Positions 41,370 through 49,530 of a stretch of 64,000 nt of DNA are shown in pieces. This stretch comes from Candidatus Martarchaeota archaeon (GTDB lineage: Archaea > Micrarchaeota > Micrarchaeia > Micrarchaeales > Micrarchaeaceae): contig JAMCYB010000011.1 of the NCBI GenBank assembly GCA_023474385.1, forward strand, positions 24,606-88,605, in the 5' to 3' direction. The notes beneath the pieces are model-generated. The model ran no database searches, was not told the DNA's origin, and was given only the letters and a program-made list of their open reading frames with translations. The stretch's first letter is position 1, and each line of letters opens with the position of its first letter. The translations under genes were made by a program, and so were the position numbers.

Positions 41370-41674
41370 TGCAGGATATATGTCCCAAGTGCGGGTTGCC
41401 AAAAGACATCTGTGTTTGCTCTGTTCTTGACAAGGAGACCGAGTCAAAGGTCCAGGTCTATACAAAGAAGGCAAAGTTCAACAAGGTCATGACCGTAGTC
41501 AGCGGGATAAGCGGCGACGAGATAGAGAACGTGACAAAGAACCTCAAGAACATGCTGGCATGCGGCGGCACTCACAAGGATGACACGATAGAGCTGCAGG
41601 GAAACCACAAGGACGACGCCATAAAGGCTTTGATAAAGCTGGGCTACAACGAGTCGAATATAGACGTCGCGTAA
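41369..41674 (+). CDS. eif1: translation initiation factor aIF1 (SUI1 family)
   Basis: 101 residues that help start-site selection on the 30S subunit. N-terminal zinc-ribbon-like CPKCGLPKDICVC, then the SUI1 core KFNKVMTVVSGI and ending KNMLACGGTHKDDTIELQGNH. The ATG overlaps the L29 stop. The L29-SUI1 linkage is common in archaea (within the larger ribosomal cluster), while the rest of that cluster is elsewhere. Confidence 0.95.
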   Translation: MQDICPKCGLPKDICVCSVLDKETESKVQVYTKKAKFNKVMTVVSGISGDEIENVTKNLKNMLACGGTHKDDTIELQGNHKDDAIKALIKLGYNESNIDVA

Positions 41675-41707
41675 GGAATTTAGCCCTGCGCCCTCATTCT
41701 TATAATC

Positions 41708-42682
41708 ATGGCAGTCCTCGCCTTTGAAAGCAGCGCTCATACCCTTGGGGTTGGCATAGTGTCAGACGGAAAAGTGCTGGCTAACGTGCGCTCGATGTAT
41801 CCAATAACCGACAAGGGCATAGTGCCTACGAAAGTCGCAGACTTCCATTCCTCGCACATAGCTAGTAGCGTAAGCAGGGCTTTCCGCGATTCCGGGCTGT
41901 CGATTGAGGACATAGAGGCGATAGGCTATACCAAAGGGCCTGGGATAGGCCCCTGCCTCTCAGTAGGCAACATAGCTGCAAAGGCGCTTGCGCTTAAATA
42001 CGGCAAGCCCGTGATTCCTGTGAACCACTCGGTCGCACACATAGAGATAACCAAGCACATATACGGATTTTCCGACCCTCTTGCAGTGTACGTGAGCGGT
42101 GGCAATTCGCAGATACTGGGCATGGAGGACAATCCACGCCACTACCGCGTATACGGGGAGACGCTCGACATAGGAGTAGGCAACATGCTTGACGGTTTCG
42201 CAAGGCTTGCCGGGCTGTCACCTGCATGGGGTTCCACTGTAGCAAAAGCGTCAGAGGGCGGCAGGTACATTGAGATGCCCTATACCGTGAAGGGCATGGA
42301 CTTCGCATTCACGGGTCTTCTAACCCATGCAGAAAAGATGCTTTCCAGGCACAGCATAAGGGACGTTGCGTTCTCGCTGCAGGAGACTGCTTTTTCAATG
42401 GTGTGCGAGGCGGCTGAGAGGGCCCTGCTCCTCACAGGACGGGATTCAATAGTGCTGTCCGGAGGGGTGGCGCAGAGCGCCAGGCTGAAGGAGATGCTTT
42501 CCTTAATATGCAAAGATCACGGCATAAGCTTCGGAGTGGCACCGAACGAATACAATGCGGATAACGGCGCAATGATAGCACTCGTGGCTGAGAAGATGCT
42601 GCGCTCGGGCAGCAGCTTCAGCATCGCTTCCTGCGGCGTAGACCAGAAATACAGGATAGACAGGGTGAGGATAACATGGTAG
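41708..42682 (+). CDS. kae1: tRNA threonylcarbamoyladenosine synthase subunit Kae1
   Basis: Catalytic subunit of the KEOPS complex that makes t6A37 in tRNAs reading ANN codons; 324 residues. ASKHA ATPase with metal motif NHSVAHIEI, VSGGNSQILG, and the C-terminal SGGVAQSARL and NADNGAMIA segments. It is a separate gene, overlapping bud32 by seven bases, whereas some archaea fuse the two. Confidence 0.96.
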   Translation: MAVLAFESSAHTLGVGIVSDGKVLANVRSMYPITDKGIVPTKVADFHSSHIASSVSRAFRDSGLSIEDIEAIGYTKGPGIGPCLSVGNIAAKALALKYGKPVIPVNHSVAHIEITKHIYGFSDPLAVYVSGGNSQILGMEDNPRHYRVYGETLDIGVGNMLDGFARLAGLSPAWGSTVAKASEGGRYIEMPYTVKGMDFAFTGLLTHAEKMLSRHSIRDVAFSLQETAFSMVCEAAERALLLTGRDSIVLSGGVAQSARLKEMLSLICKDHGISFGVAPNEYNADNGAMIALVAEKMLRSGSSFSIASCGVDQKYRIDRVRITW

Positions 42683-43284
42683 AACGGCCGTTCTCAGAGG
42701 GCGCAGAGGCAGTCGTGCTTAAGGAGAAGTTTATGGGCGTCGACTCTGTACTCAAGAAAAGGAATCCGAAGCGCTACAGGATAAAACAGCTTGATACGCA
42801 ACTGCGTCTCAGGCGCACCCGCTCAGAGGCGCGCATCATGCTCAAGCTGCTGCGTGGCGGTGTCAGGGTCCCAAGGCTGCTTTCTGCAGGCAGATACACC
42901 ATACGCATGGAGCTGATAGATGGCACAAAGCTATCCGACATGCAAAAATCCGGAGGAATTCCAGTATCGGCGCTGCGCAAATCCGCAGCAGAACTGGCAA
43001 AGATGCACGATCTGGGCATAGCGCACGGCGATTTCACTCCTGCCAACATATTCGTTTCAGGGCAGGACGTTTTCATAATAGACTTCGGCCTTTCCTCGTC
43101 AAATGCTATTGCCGAGGAGAAGGCGATCGACATTCTTCTGATGAAGCGCTCCATAAAGCCCGAGGAGTTCCAAGAATTCCTGAGCAGCTACAAGCCCTCT
43201 GGAAGAAGCGCCATAATCTCAAAACTCGCAGCGATAGAGCGGATGGGAAGGTACCAGTCCAGGACGATGGACTCCAAGGCCTAA
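42676..43284 (+). CDS. bud32: KEOPS kinase/ATPase Bud32
   Basis: Minimal protein-kinase-fold subunit, 202 residues, that activates Kae1. Motifs: EGAEAVVLKEKF at the N terminus, catalytic HGDFTPANIF, and the DFG-like IIDFGLSS. The C-terminal tail RYQSRTMDSKA lacks the usual long basic helix but retains charged residues. It overlaps kae1 at the front and converges with the zinc-binding membrane protein gene. Confidence 0.95.
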   Translation: MVERPFSEGAEAVVLKEKFMGVDSVLKKRNPKRYRIKQLDTQLRLRRTRSEARIMLKLLRGGVRVPRLLSAGRYTIRMELIDGTKLSDMQKSGGIPVSALRKSAAELAKMHDLGIAHGDFTPANIFVSGQDVFIIDFGLSSSNAIAEEKAIDILLMKRSIKPEEFQEFLSSYKPSGRSAIISKLAAIERMGRYQSRTMDSKA

Positions 43285-44108
43285 AACCTTCCGACGTTTG
43301 GGAAGGGCAGCTGCTCGTTCTCCTGGTCCGGGCTTTCCCTATAATCCGCCACGACCTCCTCCGCCTTGTAGGCGCTGGCAGAATACGCAAGAAGCACAAG
43401 CGATACTGCCGAGAGCCCAGCGATCGCGGCGCTCCAGATACCTACTCCGGTAGTGAACGAATAGAACATCGCAGCAATCATCACAATGGAGCTTGCAATG
43501 CCCAACCCCATTCCCTTTCCGCTTCTCATGAAAACCATCACAGCCGATATGAGTATTAGCAAGGCAGCTATCCCGCCAACCATTACAACTACATATGCCG
43601 GGGTGATAACCTTGAGGAACAGGAAGAACCCGATTCTGTTGGCGTAGCTTCCTATGAACACCAGCTGCTGCCAATACCTGTAGAAGAACACAGCGAACGA
43701 CGCCAGCAGCATTATTCCTCCCGCAACTCCCATTTCAGAATGTGTGACGTAAGCCCTGCTGGTCCCTTCAGGCGCAGCCTTGTCCATGTCCTCAAGGCAG
43801 TAATACTTGCCCTGCTCGCTGACAAGGTCCTCAAAACAGAACGGCCTCTTGCAGTACGCACATATGTCGAACGCCTTTCTCCATGGGTGCCAGGTGCACA
43901 TCACGTCGCTTTCCTTGCCCGCCTTCCCCTCCTGCTGCGCGGTCAGCCCGAACTCCTCAGCGTAGCTTATCTCGGGCTTTTCCTCCTGCTCGACGTGGCG
44001 CTCGCCGCCTGTTTTTGCTCTTTTTGGGGCTGAAGGCTTTCTTGCGGGGGCCCTAGAGCTTCCGGTCCTATCCTTGAAAATTAAAAGGTCGTCTGTTTTT
44101 ACCGCCAC
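43281..44108 (-). CDS. membrane protein with B-box-like zinc finger
   Basis: 275 residues, function unknown. Residues 1-65 are basic then acidic, low complexity. A zinc-finger-like segment follows at about 70-107: CTWHPWRKAFDICAYC then RPFCFEDLV and KYYCLED, resembling the B-box/C-X2-H patterns of archaeal membrane proteins in this lineage. Then four hydrophobic helices (about 125-235). The tail is Glu/Asp rich. Start is GTG at 44108, adjacent to the S26e stop. Confidence 0.72.
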   Translation of the reverse strand: MAVKTDDLLIFKDRTGSSRAPARKPSAPKRAKTGGERHVEQEEKPEISYAEEFGLTAQQEGKAGKESDVMCTWHPWRKAFDICAYCKRPFCFEDLVSEQGKYYCLEDMDKAAPEGTSRAYVTHSEMGVAGGIMLLASFAVFFYRYWQQLVFIGSYANRIGFFLFLKVITPAYVVVMVGGIAALLILISAVMVFMRSGKGMGLGIASSIVMIAAMFYSFTTGVGIWSAAIAGLSAVSLVLLAYSASAYKAEEVVADYRESPDQENEQLPFPNVGRF

Positions 44109-44342
44109 TCAAAACATCTTCTTCGAATGCTCAATAGCGTTCCTCTTCTTCTTCTCGAATATTCCCCTGTGCTTCGCGCAGCTTATACAGTAATATACCT
44201 TCATCCTTTCGGAGAATCTTACATCGTTAGCATTCCTAAGCTCCGTTCCGAAGTGGACGGACTTCTCAAACGACACTGCCTTGTTTCTCGGTACCTTCCT
44301 GCCGCATGATTCGCAAGTGACTAAGGTTTCTTTTCCTCTCAA
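44109..44342 (-). CDS. rps26e: ribosomal protein S26e
   Basis: Zinc-binding small-subunit protein at the mRNA exit, 77 residues. Two Cys pairs: VTCESCGRKVPRNKAVSFEK and YYCISCAKHRGI, the S26e signature. It begins with TTG at 44342 (reads M-R-G-K-E), with GGTG five bases before it. S26e is restricted to some archaeal lineages, so its presence is a phylogenetic clue. Confidence 0.88.
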   Translation of the reverse strand: MRGKETLVTCESCGRKVPRNKAVSFEKSVHFGTELRNANDVRFSERMKVYYCISCAKHRGIFEKKKRNAIEHSKKMF

Positions 44343-44411
44343 TATAACACCTAATTAGGTTATGTGTGGCAAGGGTTAATAATGTTTTTTGCAACCCATA
44401 TAACGGTGCAG

Positions 44412-45053
44412 ATGGCAATTTACATAATTTCGGATGACAGCAGGTTCGCGATAAGAGCCTCGAACATGGTCTCAGCTGCAGGCGGAACCGCAGTGATAAG
44501 CGAATCAGATGCAAGGTCGCAGCAGTTCCAGACAGAGCTTAAATCGGCAATACAGAGCTACGACTTCGTGCTGCTGCTATCGGAAAGCTCTGCCAAAGCC
44601 TCCATAGAGGCGAACAAGGTAGACGGGGTTAGGGCATACGGCTGCAAGAGCGCTGAAGATTTCGAGGAGGCGAGGGAGGCGGAAGCAAACGTCATCGTAG
44701 TGCCTCTCTCAAAGTTCCAGGGCGAGCATCCCGGGATATCCGAAATAATATCCGCCATGCTTGAATCGTCGTCAAAGCCGCGCCGCCGCATCAAGTTCCA
44801 GGTGCCAAAGCTCCCGCAGATACAGTCCGCTCCGGAGCCAAAGGAATACAAGGAATACAGGGAGGAGAAGATTAAGCCGGAGCGCAAGCCAGTAAAGGAA
44901 AGGAAGCCGGTGCTCGACATCATACTGAATAAATTTGAGGACGTCGCACTGCCTAAGGATTACAAGGAAGACAAGCAAGAGCGCAAGACAGAAAACCCCA
45001 AGGAGAAGAAGAAAGGTCTGCGAGGCCTGAAGGAAAAGCTCGGTGTCGAATGA
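44412..45053 (+). CDS. RpiB/LacAB-like pseudoenzyme with basic C-terminal tail
   Basis: 213 residues from the ATG at 44412 (MAIYIISDDSRF), with GGTG just upstream. The first about 120 residues align by eye with ribose-5-phosphate isomerase B: SDDSRFAIRASNMV replaces the SDHAGFELK region, ASIEANKVDGVRAYGC matches SIAANKVPGIRA, and AREAEANVIVVPL matches the end. The catalytic GTGIG loop is replaced by LSESSAK and the active His is lost, so it is unlikely to be an isomerase. Residues 130-213 are Lys/Glu/Pro-rich (EYKEYREEKIKPERK). It is coupled to the next HTH gene by an ATGA overlap. Confidence 0.65.
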   Translation: MAIYIISDDSRFAIRASNMVSAAGGTAVISESDARSQQFQTELKSAIQSYDFVLLLSESSAKASIEANKVDGVRAYGCKSAEDFEEAREAEANVIVVPLSKFQGEHPGISEIISAMLESSSKPRRRIKFQVPKLPQIQSAPEPKEYKEYREEKIKPERKPVKERKPVLDIILNKFEDVALPKDYKEDKQERKTENPKEKKKGLRGLKEKLGVE

Positions 45054-45415
45054 TGGACCTGATCTGCGAGAGGATGCTCGGCGTTTCCATACCCTCGCTC
45101 CGCCGCGCAGCAATGCGCAAACTTTCAGAAAGGGGCATGACGCAGAGCGAGATTGCAAGACGCTTCGGAGTATCCCAGGCGATGGTCAGCAAGGCGCTTC
45201 CCAAGCGCCAGGGAGATGCGCAGGAAAGGCTGGTTGCCGCGATAATCGAATCAGGGATCCACGAGCCGCTCGTGAAAGCTGCTCTTGAAGGCAGCAGCAC
45301 AGAACGCATAAATTCTATAATAGACAGGGCAGCCTCATGCAAGGATATGTCTGCGATACTTCACAGGCTTTACGCTCCAGCACAAAAAGGTGCAAGAAGC
45401 GAGCACAGACTATGA
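45050..45415 (+). CDS. small helix-turn-helix protein
   Basis: 121 residues. A helix-turn-helix occupies about 28-50 (MTQSEIARRFGVSQAMVSKAL), of the type found in archaeal COG2522-like regulators. The C-terminal half is helical with one Cys (AASCKDMSAIL). It overlaps the RpiB-like gene by four bases; their products probably act together, perhaps with the RpiB-like domain as ligand sensor. Regulated genes unknown. Confidence 0.7.
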   Translation: MMDLICERMLGVSIPSLRRAAMRKLSERGMTQSEIARRFGVSQAMVSKALPKRQGDAQERLVAAIIESGIHEPLVKAALEGSSTERINSIIDRAASCKDMSAILHRLYAPAQKGARSEHRL

Positions 45416-45421
45416 AGCCCT

Positions 45422-45991
45422 TCACCTCCTGCTCGATAATATGTCGCTCCAGGCGCTCTCTATCTGCATCCTTGCGACGTCCTGCTTCCTCCTGAATCCC
45501 GGAAGAACAGAATCTGAGAACCTTATGCCTCTTGTCGAGTCGTAGATCTCCTTCATTTTTGCAAGGTAAGCATCTGCAAGGCTTCCTTTCCCCGAGCTTA
45601 TAGACTCCAGTATCTCCCTTTTCAGCTCGCCCACCACATCCATGAGCCCGAGGACATAGGGCTCCTGCGGCACGCCAAGCTCCGCTGTCAAAGGTATTCT
45701 TCCCTTGCTTATGATTCCAAGGAGCGCCTTCGCCTCCACATACTCCTGAAGAGGCTGCACCGAGTAGAACTCCATGCCATCCTCCCTCGACATCTTAAGC
45801 ATCTCGTCCCTCTGCGAATCCATTCCGGAGACCATGCCTGCGGCATCCTCCAGCTTTCCCGAGTGCATGAGCGTTATCGACTTTGAAGCCATGCGCACCA
45901 TCTCGCGCGACATCTGAAGTATCCTGTCCATGCTCTGCTGCTTCCTCTCCAGCGATTCGTGTATGCTTTCTATCTGTTCTTTGAGGTCCAT
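45422..45991 (-). CDS. translin-family protein
   Basis: Helical nucleic-acid-binding protein of 189 residues. Typical pattern: REMVRMASKSITLMHSGK near the start, then VQPLQEYVEAKALLGIISKGRIP, and GLMDVVGELKREILESIS. Eukaryotic translin forms ring octamers that cut RNA; archaeal members do this or bind DNA, with unclear biology. The start at 45991 overlaps the end of the OGG1 gene by 22 bases. Confidence 0.88.
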   Translation of the reverse strand: MDLKEQIESIHESLERKQQSMDRILQMSREMVRMASKSITLMHSGKLEDAAGMVSGMDSQRDEMLKMSREDGMEFYSVQPLQEYVEAKALLGIISKGRIPLTAELGVPQEPYVLGLMDVVGELKREILESISSGKGSLADAYLAKMKEIYDSTRGIRFSDSVLPGFRRKQDVARMQIESAWSDILSSRR

Positions 45992-46845
45992 GTCTTCCAC
46001 CAGCTTCTTCCATACCAGAATATGTACTGCTGCGCATATCCCGCATAAGCGCCCCATCTTTCGCTCGCAAATTCGTGTATCCGTCTGGGGCTTCTCTTCC
46101 TCCCCCTAAAATAAACCGCCTCAACAAGCCTTTTTATCCACGTGTCTATCGGGAACGCCTCAAGTTTCCCATACCCCATGAGGGCAATGCAGTCCGCTAC
46201 CTTGTCGCCTACGCCGTCTATCTCCATCAGCTCGTTCTTGATAGAGGGATAGTCCTTCCCGGACAGGCTGTCAAGGTCAAGGCTTGAACTGCAGTATTCA
46301 GCGGCGCTTATCAGGTACTTCGCCCTGAATCCCGTCCCGCACGACATGAGATCACCCACCTTTGCAGAGGAAAGCGCCTCCGGGCCTGGCACTCCATTGC
46401 CTGCCCGATTGCCTTTCGAGTCGAAAACAGGATCTCCGTATCTCTCCATAAGCCTTTTCGTTATCGCCCTTATCCTTTTCACGTTGTTGAACTGCGAAAG
46501 TATGAAAACAAGTGTAGTCTCCCACGGGAGGTTGTGCGTGAGCCTCATTCCGGTGTACTCCTTTATGCTGTCTCTCATGAAGCCGTCTGTCGATATTCCA
46601 GAGTAAATCTTACCTATGTCCTCATTTATCCTGAAGCGCCTCGCTACATCATCCTTCACCGCGGCGCCCTGCCCCTCCAGCACCCTTCCAAACCTGTCGA
46701 CCCTGACCAGCCTTCTCATGAAAGGATACGTTATCTCCTTCCTTGAGTAGTCGTAGTCGCCGAAGAATGTGAGTGGCTGTGCGCTCTCGAAAGTGTGCAT
46801 TATGTCGAACTGGCCTGTCTTCATCTGTGTGCGCCCGCGCATCAT
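45970..46845 (-). CDS. ogg: 8-oxoguanine DNA glycosylase, OGG1-like
   Basis: Base-excision repair enzyme of 291 residues. The helix-hairpin-helix region MEIDGVGDKVADCIALMGYG contains the catalytic lysine (after G-V-G-D), followed by EAFPIDTWIKR with the conserved Asp. The N-terminal part (QPLTFFGDYDY, GMRLTHNLPWETTLVFILSQFNNV) matches OGG1 rather than the archaeal AGOG type. Start ATG at 46845 overlaps the GlyRS stop (ATGA). Confidence 0.9.
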   Translation of the reverse strand: MMRGRTQMKTGQFDIMHTFESAQPLTFFGDYDYSRKEITYPFMRRLVRVDRFGRVLEGQGAAVKDDVARRFRINEDIGKIYSGISTDGFMRDSIKEYTGMRLTHNLPWETTLVFILSQFNNVKRIRAITKRLMERYGDPVFDSKGNRAGNGVPGPEALSSAKVGDLMSCGTGFRAKYLISAAEYCSSSLDLDSLSGKDYPSIKNELMEIDGVGDKVADCIALMGYGKLEAFPIDTWIKRLVEAVYFRGRKRSPRRIHEFASERWGAYAGYAQQYIFWYGRSWWKTWTSKNR

Positions 46846-48311
46846 GCAAACGACCGCTTCCCTAAAATGTAATCCTCCAGCTTTCCTATCTCCACTCTTT
46901 CCTGGCTCCTGTCGTCCCTCGCCCTTACCGTCACAGTGCCATGCTTGTCAGACTTTCCATCTATCGTGTCGAAGTCGATAGTTATGCACATTGGCGTGCC
47001 TATCTCGTCCATCCTGGCGTAGCGTTTCCCTATCGAGCCGGATCTGTCGAAGAAAATCCTGAACCTGGACCCCAGTGCGGACGATATCTCTTTTGCCTTT
47101 GCCTCAAGCTCGCCGCTTCCCTGGAGAGGGAAAACTGCAGCATCATATGGTGCCAGCCCCGAAGGCAGCGAGAGAACGGATCTGTCCCCATCCTTCCTGA
47201 GAAAGACGTCGACCAGCATCCATATGTTCCTGTCTACGCCGAAGCTGAGCTCTAGGACGTTTGGCATGAAGCGCCGCCCCTCGACGCTTACCGAAAGGTC
47301 CTGGCTTGAGCCCTTTGTGTGCGCGGTAAGGTCGTAGTCGCCCCTGTAGTGCAGCCCGCCAACCTCCTTGAAGCCGCCCCAGCTTTCTACCATGACCTCA
47401 AGGTCCATATGCACCCTGTTGTAGAACGCCTTGTCATTTCCGCCCTTTTCGAAGAATCTGAAGCGCCCGCGTGGTATTCCAAGAATCTCATGGTAGAACC
47501 TGTCTATGAGCTCCATGTGCCGTACGTAGAACTTCGGAATGCCCTTCGCAACAAGCTCCTCCGAGGATATCTCAGTCTCATTTGTAGAAGGATAAAGTGC
47601 CACGAGCATTTTCCTCCCCTCAAGCTTGCCGCATTCGCCGTCGAATTTCTCCGGGTCGAAGAAGATTTGCAGCTCTGCCTGGGTAAGCTCCCTCAGCCTG
47701 AACAACCCCTGCCTCGGCGATATCTCGTTCCTGTAAGCCCTGCCTATCAGGGCCAACCCCATAGGCAGCCTCTTCCTGGTTATGCTGAATTCCCTGAAGA
47801 AGTTCATGTATGCAGACTGCGCAGTCTCAGGCCTCAGGTAGCCCTTGTCCGCTCTTTCCGGGCCAAGGCTGACGTCTATCATCATGTTGAACGCCTTCGG
47901 CTCCATCAGTTCGCCAGAGCACTTAGGGCACCTGACTCCTTTCTCTTTTATTATGCCAGATATCTCCTCCGCAGTCGCGCCGTCGTGGACCTCTATGCCC
48001 ATGTCTGAAAGCATCACGTCCGCCCTGAAGTAGCTCTTGCATTTTGAGCAGCCAACTATTATGTCATTGAACCTCTCCGCATGGCCTGACGCTACGAGCG
48101 GCTTCTCAGGAAGTATAGTCGACCCGTCTATGAGATGGTAATCCTGGTTCTTAAGGACGAAGTATGAGAGCCAAAGCTGCTCGAACCTGCGCTTGACCAT
48201 CGCTCCGTTGTGGCCGTAGTCGAATATGCCCGAAACGCCTCCATATATGTCCGCAGCCGGCCAGAAAAAACCCGCTCTCTTTGCAAACCCCGTCAACTCC
48301 TCTATATCCAT
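46842..48311 (-). CDS. glyS: glycyl-tRNA synthetase
   Basis: Class II synthetase of the archaeal/eukaryotic alpha2 type, 489 residues from the ATG at 48311 (MDIEELTGFAKRAGFF). Early motif DIYGGVSGIFDYGHNGAM, a zinc-ribbon-like CSKCKSYF and CPKCSGEL, motif 2 region IGRAYRNEISPRQGLFRLRE and motif 3 GVDRNIWM. Full length. It leads glyS-ogg-translin on the minus strand and is divergent from nop5. Confidence 0.96.
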   Translation of the reverse strand: MDIEELTGFAKRAGFFWPAADIYGGVSGIFDYGHNGAMVKRRFEQLWLSYFVLKNQDYHLIDGSTILPEKPLVASGHAERFNDIIVGCSKCKSYFRADVMLSDMGIEVHDGATAEEISGIIKEKGVRCPKCSGELMEPKAFNMMIDVSLGPERADKGYLRPETAQSAYMNFFREFSITRKRLPMGLALIGRAYRNEISPRQGLFRLRELTQAELQIFFDPEKFDGECGKLEGRKMLVALYPSTNETEISSEELVAKGIPKFYVRHMELIDRFYHEILGIPRGRFRFFEKGGNDKAFYNRVHMDLEVMVESWGGFKEVGGLHYRGDYDLTAHTKGSSQDLSVSVEGRRFMPNVLELSFGVDRNIWMLVDVFLRKDGDRSVLSLPSGLAPYDAAVFPLQGSGELEAKAKEISSALGSRFRIFFDRSGSIGKRYARMDEIGTPMCITIDFDTIDGKSDKHGTVTVRARDDRSQERVEIGKLEDYILGKRSFA

Positions 48312-48400
48312 AATATCATCTGCCGCCCACCTGGCGGCTGACCTGTGCAATCAGGCTAAGAATACTTAATAATACTAATGAATAAAATTAAATAACAAAT

Positions 48401-49363
48401 ATGTACGGTGTTTCCTTGAGCGTAGAGCCATTTGAAGAGCTGAGGCGCAGGGCGCTCCAGTCAGTCAGGCGCAGCATAAGCGAGTCCTACAAGGAGGAGC
48501 AGAACAGCCTCATGCAGTCTATAAATGCTTACAACGAGCTGATGCGCTCGTACAACCTTTACTTCGAAAGGCTTTCAGAGTGGTTCGGGATATACAATCC
48601 GCACGTCGAGATATCAAGCCCAAGAGCGCTTACACGCCTGGCGCTTCTCCTCTCGTCCGAGAAGGATCCTGACAAGGAAGCGGTGAGCAGCATAATATCT
48701 GACGAGGCCAAGGCGCAGCAGATAGCCGATGCGCTCATGCAGAGCAAGACCAGGGAGATAAGCGCTGAGGAGCGCGCAGCGCTTATGAATTTCGCAAACG
48801 CCGGAAAGGGCATGGAGGAGTCGATAATGGCCATAAGCAGCTATATAGACAGCGCCTCGAGGCGCATAATGCCTAACGTGTCGAAGCTGATAGACGAGCG
48901 CATAGCAGCCGAGCTGCTCCAGAAGGCCGGCTCGCTCGAGAAGCTTGCCAAGATGCCAGCAAGCACTGTCCAACTGCTGGGCGCTGAGAAGGCTCTATTC
49001 AAGCACATAAAGTTCGGAAGCAGGCCGCCAAAGTACGGCATACTTTTCAGGCTTCCCGAGATTGCTTCTGCTCCAAGGGACTACAAGGGCAGGATGGCCA
49101 GGATATACGCTACTAAGATATGCATAGCTGCGAGGGCTGACTTCTATACCAAGCGCGATATATCCGAGAGGCTTCTCTCTGACTTAAAGAGCGCGATAAG
49201 CTCCGCAAAGGAGAGGCCCAAAACATCGCAGCCTAGCAGGTACCAGGACAGGCGCCCCCAGGGAGCCAACTGGAGAAACCACAGGCCTGGAGGAGCAATG
49301 CACAGGGGCGGGAAGGGAAGAAGGGACTTCAGGAAGCACTACGAGAGGCCGAACAGGCCATAG
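48401..49363 (+). CDS. nop5: Nop5 (Nop56/58) C/D RNP core protein lacking its N-terminal domain
   Basis: 320 residues. Family signatures are present: the coiled-coil region (ERLSEWFGIYNPHVEISS) and the C-terminal RNA/L7Ae-binding domain (PNVSKLIDERIAAELLQKAGSLEKL, then LLGAEKALFKHIKFGSRPPKYG). But coiled-coil helices begin within the first 20 residues; the about 100-120-residue N-terminal domain that binds fibrillarin in other archaeal Nop5 proteins is missing, and upstream DNA belongs to divergent GlyRS. A Gly/Arg-rich tail ends the protein. Fibrillarin, usually the next gene, is absent here. Confidence 0.88.
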   Translation: MYGVSLSVEPFEELRRRALQSVRRSISESYKEEQNSLMQSINAYNELMRSYNLYFERLSEWFGIYNPHVEISSPRALTRLALLLSSEKDPDKEAVSSIISDEAKAQQIADALMQSKTREISAEERAALMNFANAGKGMEESIMAISSYIDSASRRIMPNVSKLIDERIAAELLQKAGSLEKLAKMPASTVQLLGAEKALFKHIKFGSRPPKYGILFRLPEIASAPRDYKGRMARIYATKICIAARADFYTKRDISERLLSDLKSAISSAKERPKTSQPSRYQDRRPQGANWRNHRPGGAMHRGGKGRRDFRKHYERPNRP

Positions 49364-49480
49364 CATCGCAAAGCGTGACAAGGCAATCTTATCCTGGCAT
49401 TTTTCAAAGCCGCCAAAAGCCTCAGAAATGACGTAGAAAAATTGCATTTTTGGAAGCTGCGTAAATTCCTGCACGTATAT

Positions 49481-49490
49481 CTTTTAAATA
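49481..49490 (+). promoter_or_regulatory. TATA box upstream of the radical SAM operon
   Basis: cttttaaata, about 25 bases before a likely start near 49508-49512, leaving a short leader with GGTG at 49522-49525 before the ATG at 49531. The remaining 49364-49480 shows nothing recognisable. Confidence 0.45.
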
Positions 49491-49530
49491 CTTTCCAAAT
49501 AGTGAAAATAGCGTACAATACGGTGTGTTA

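Noticed and set aside
42676..42682. Frameshift splitting a fused Kae1-Bud32
   Set aside because: Both proteins have complete N and C termini and the overlap has a proper ATG, so they are separate genes.
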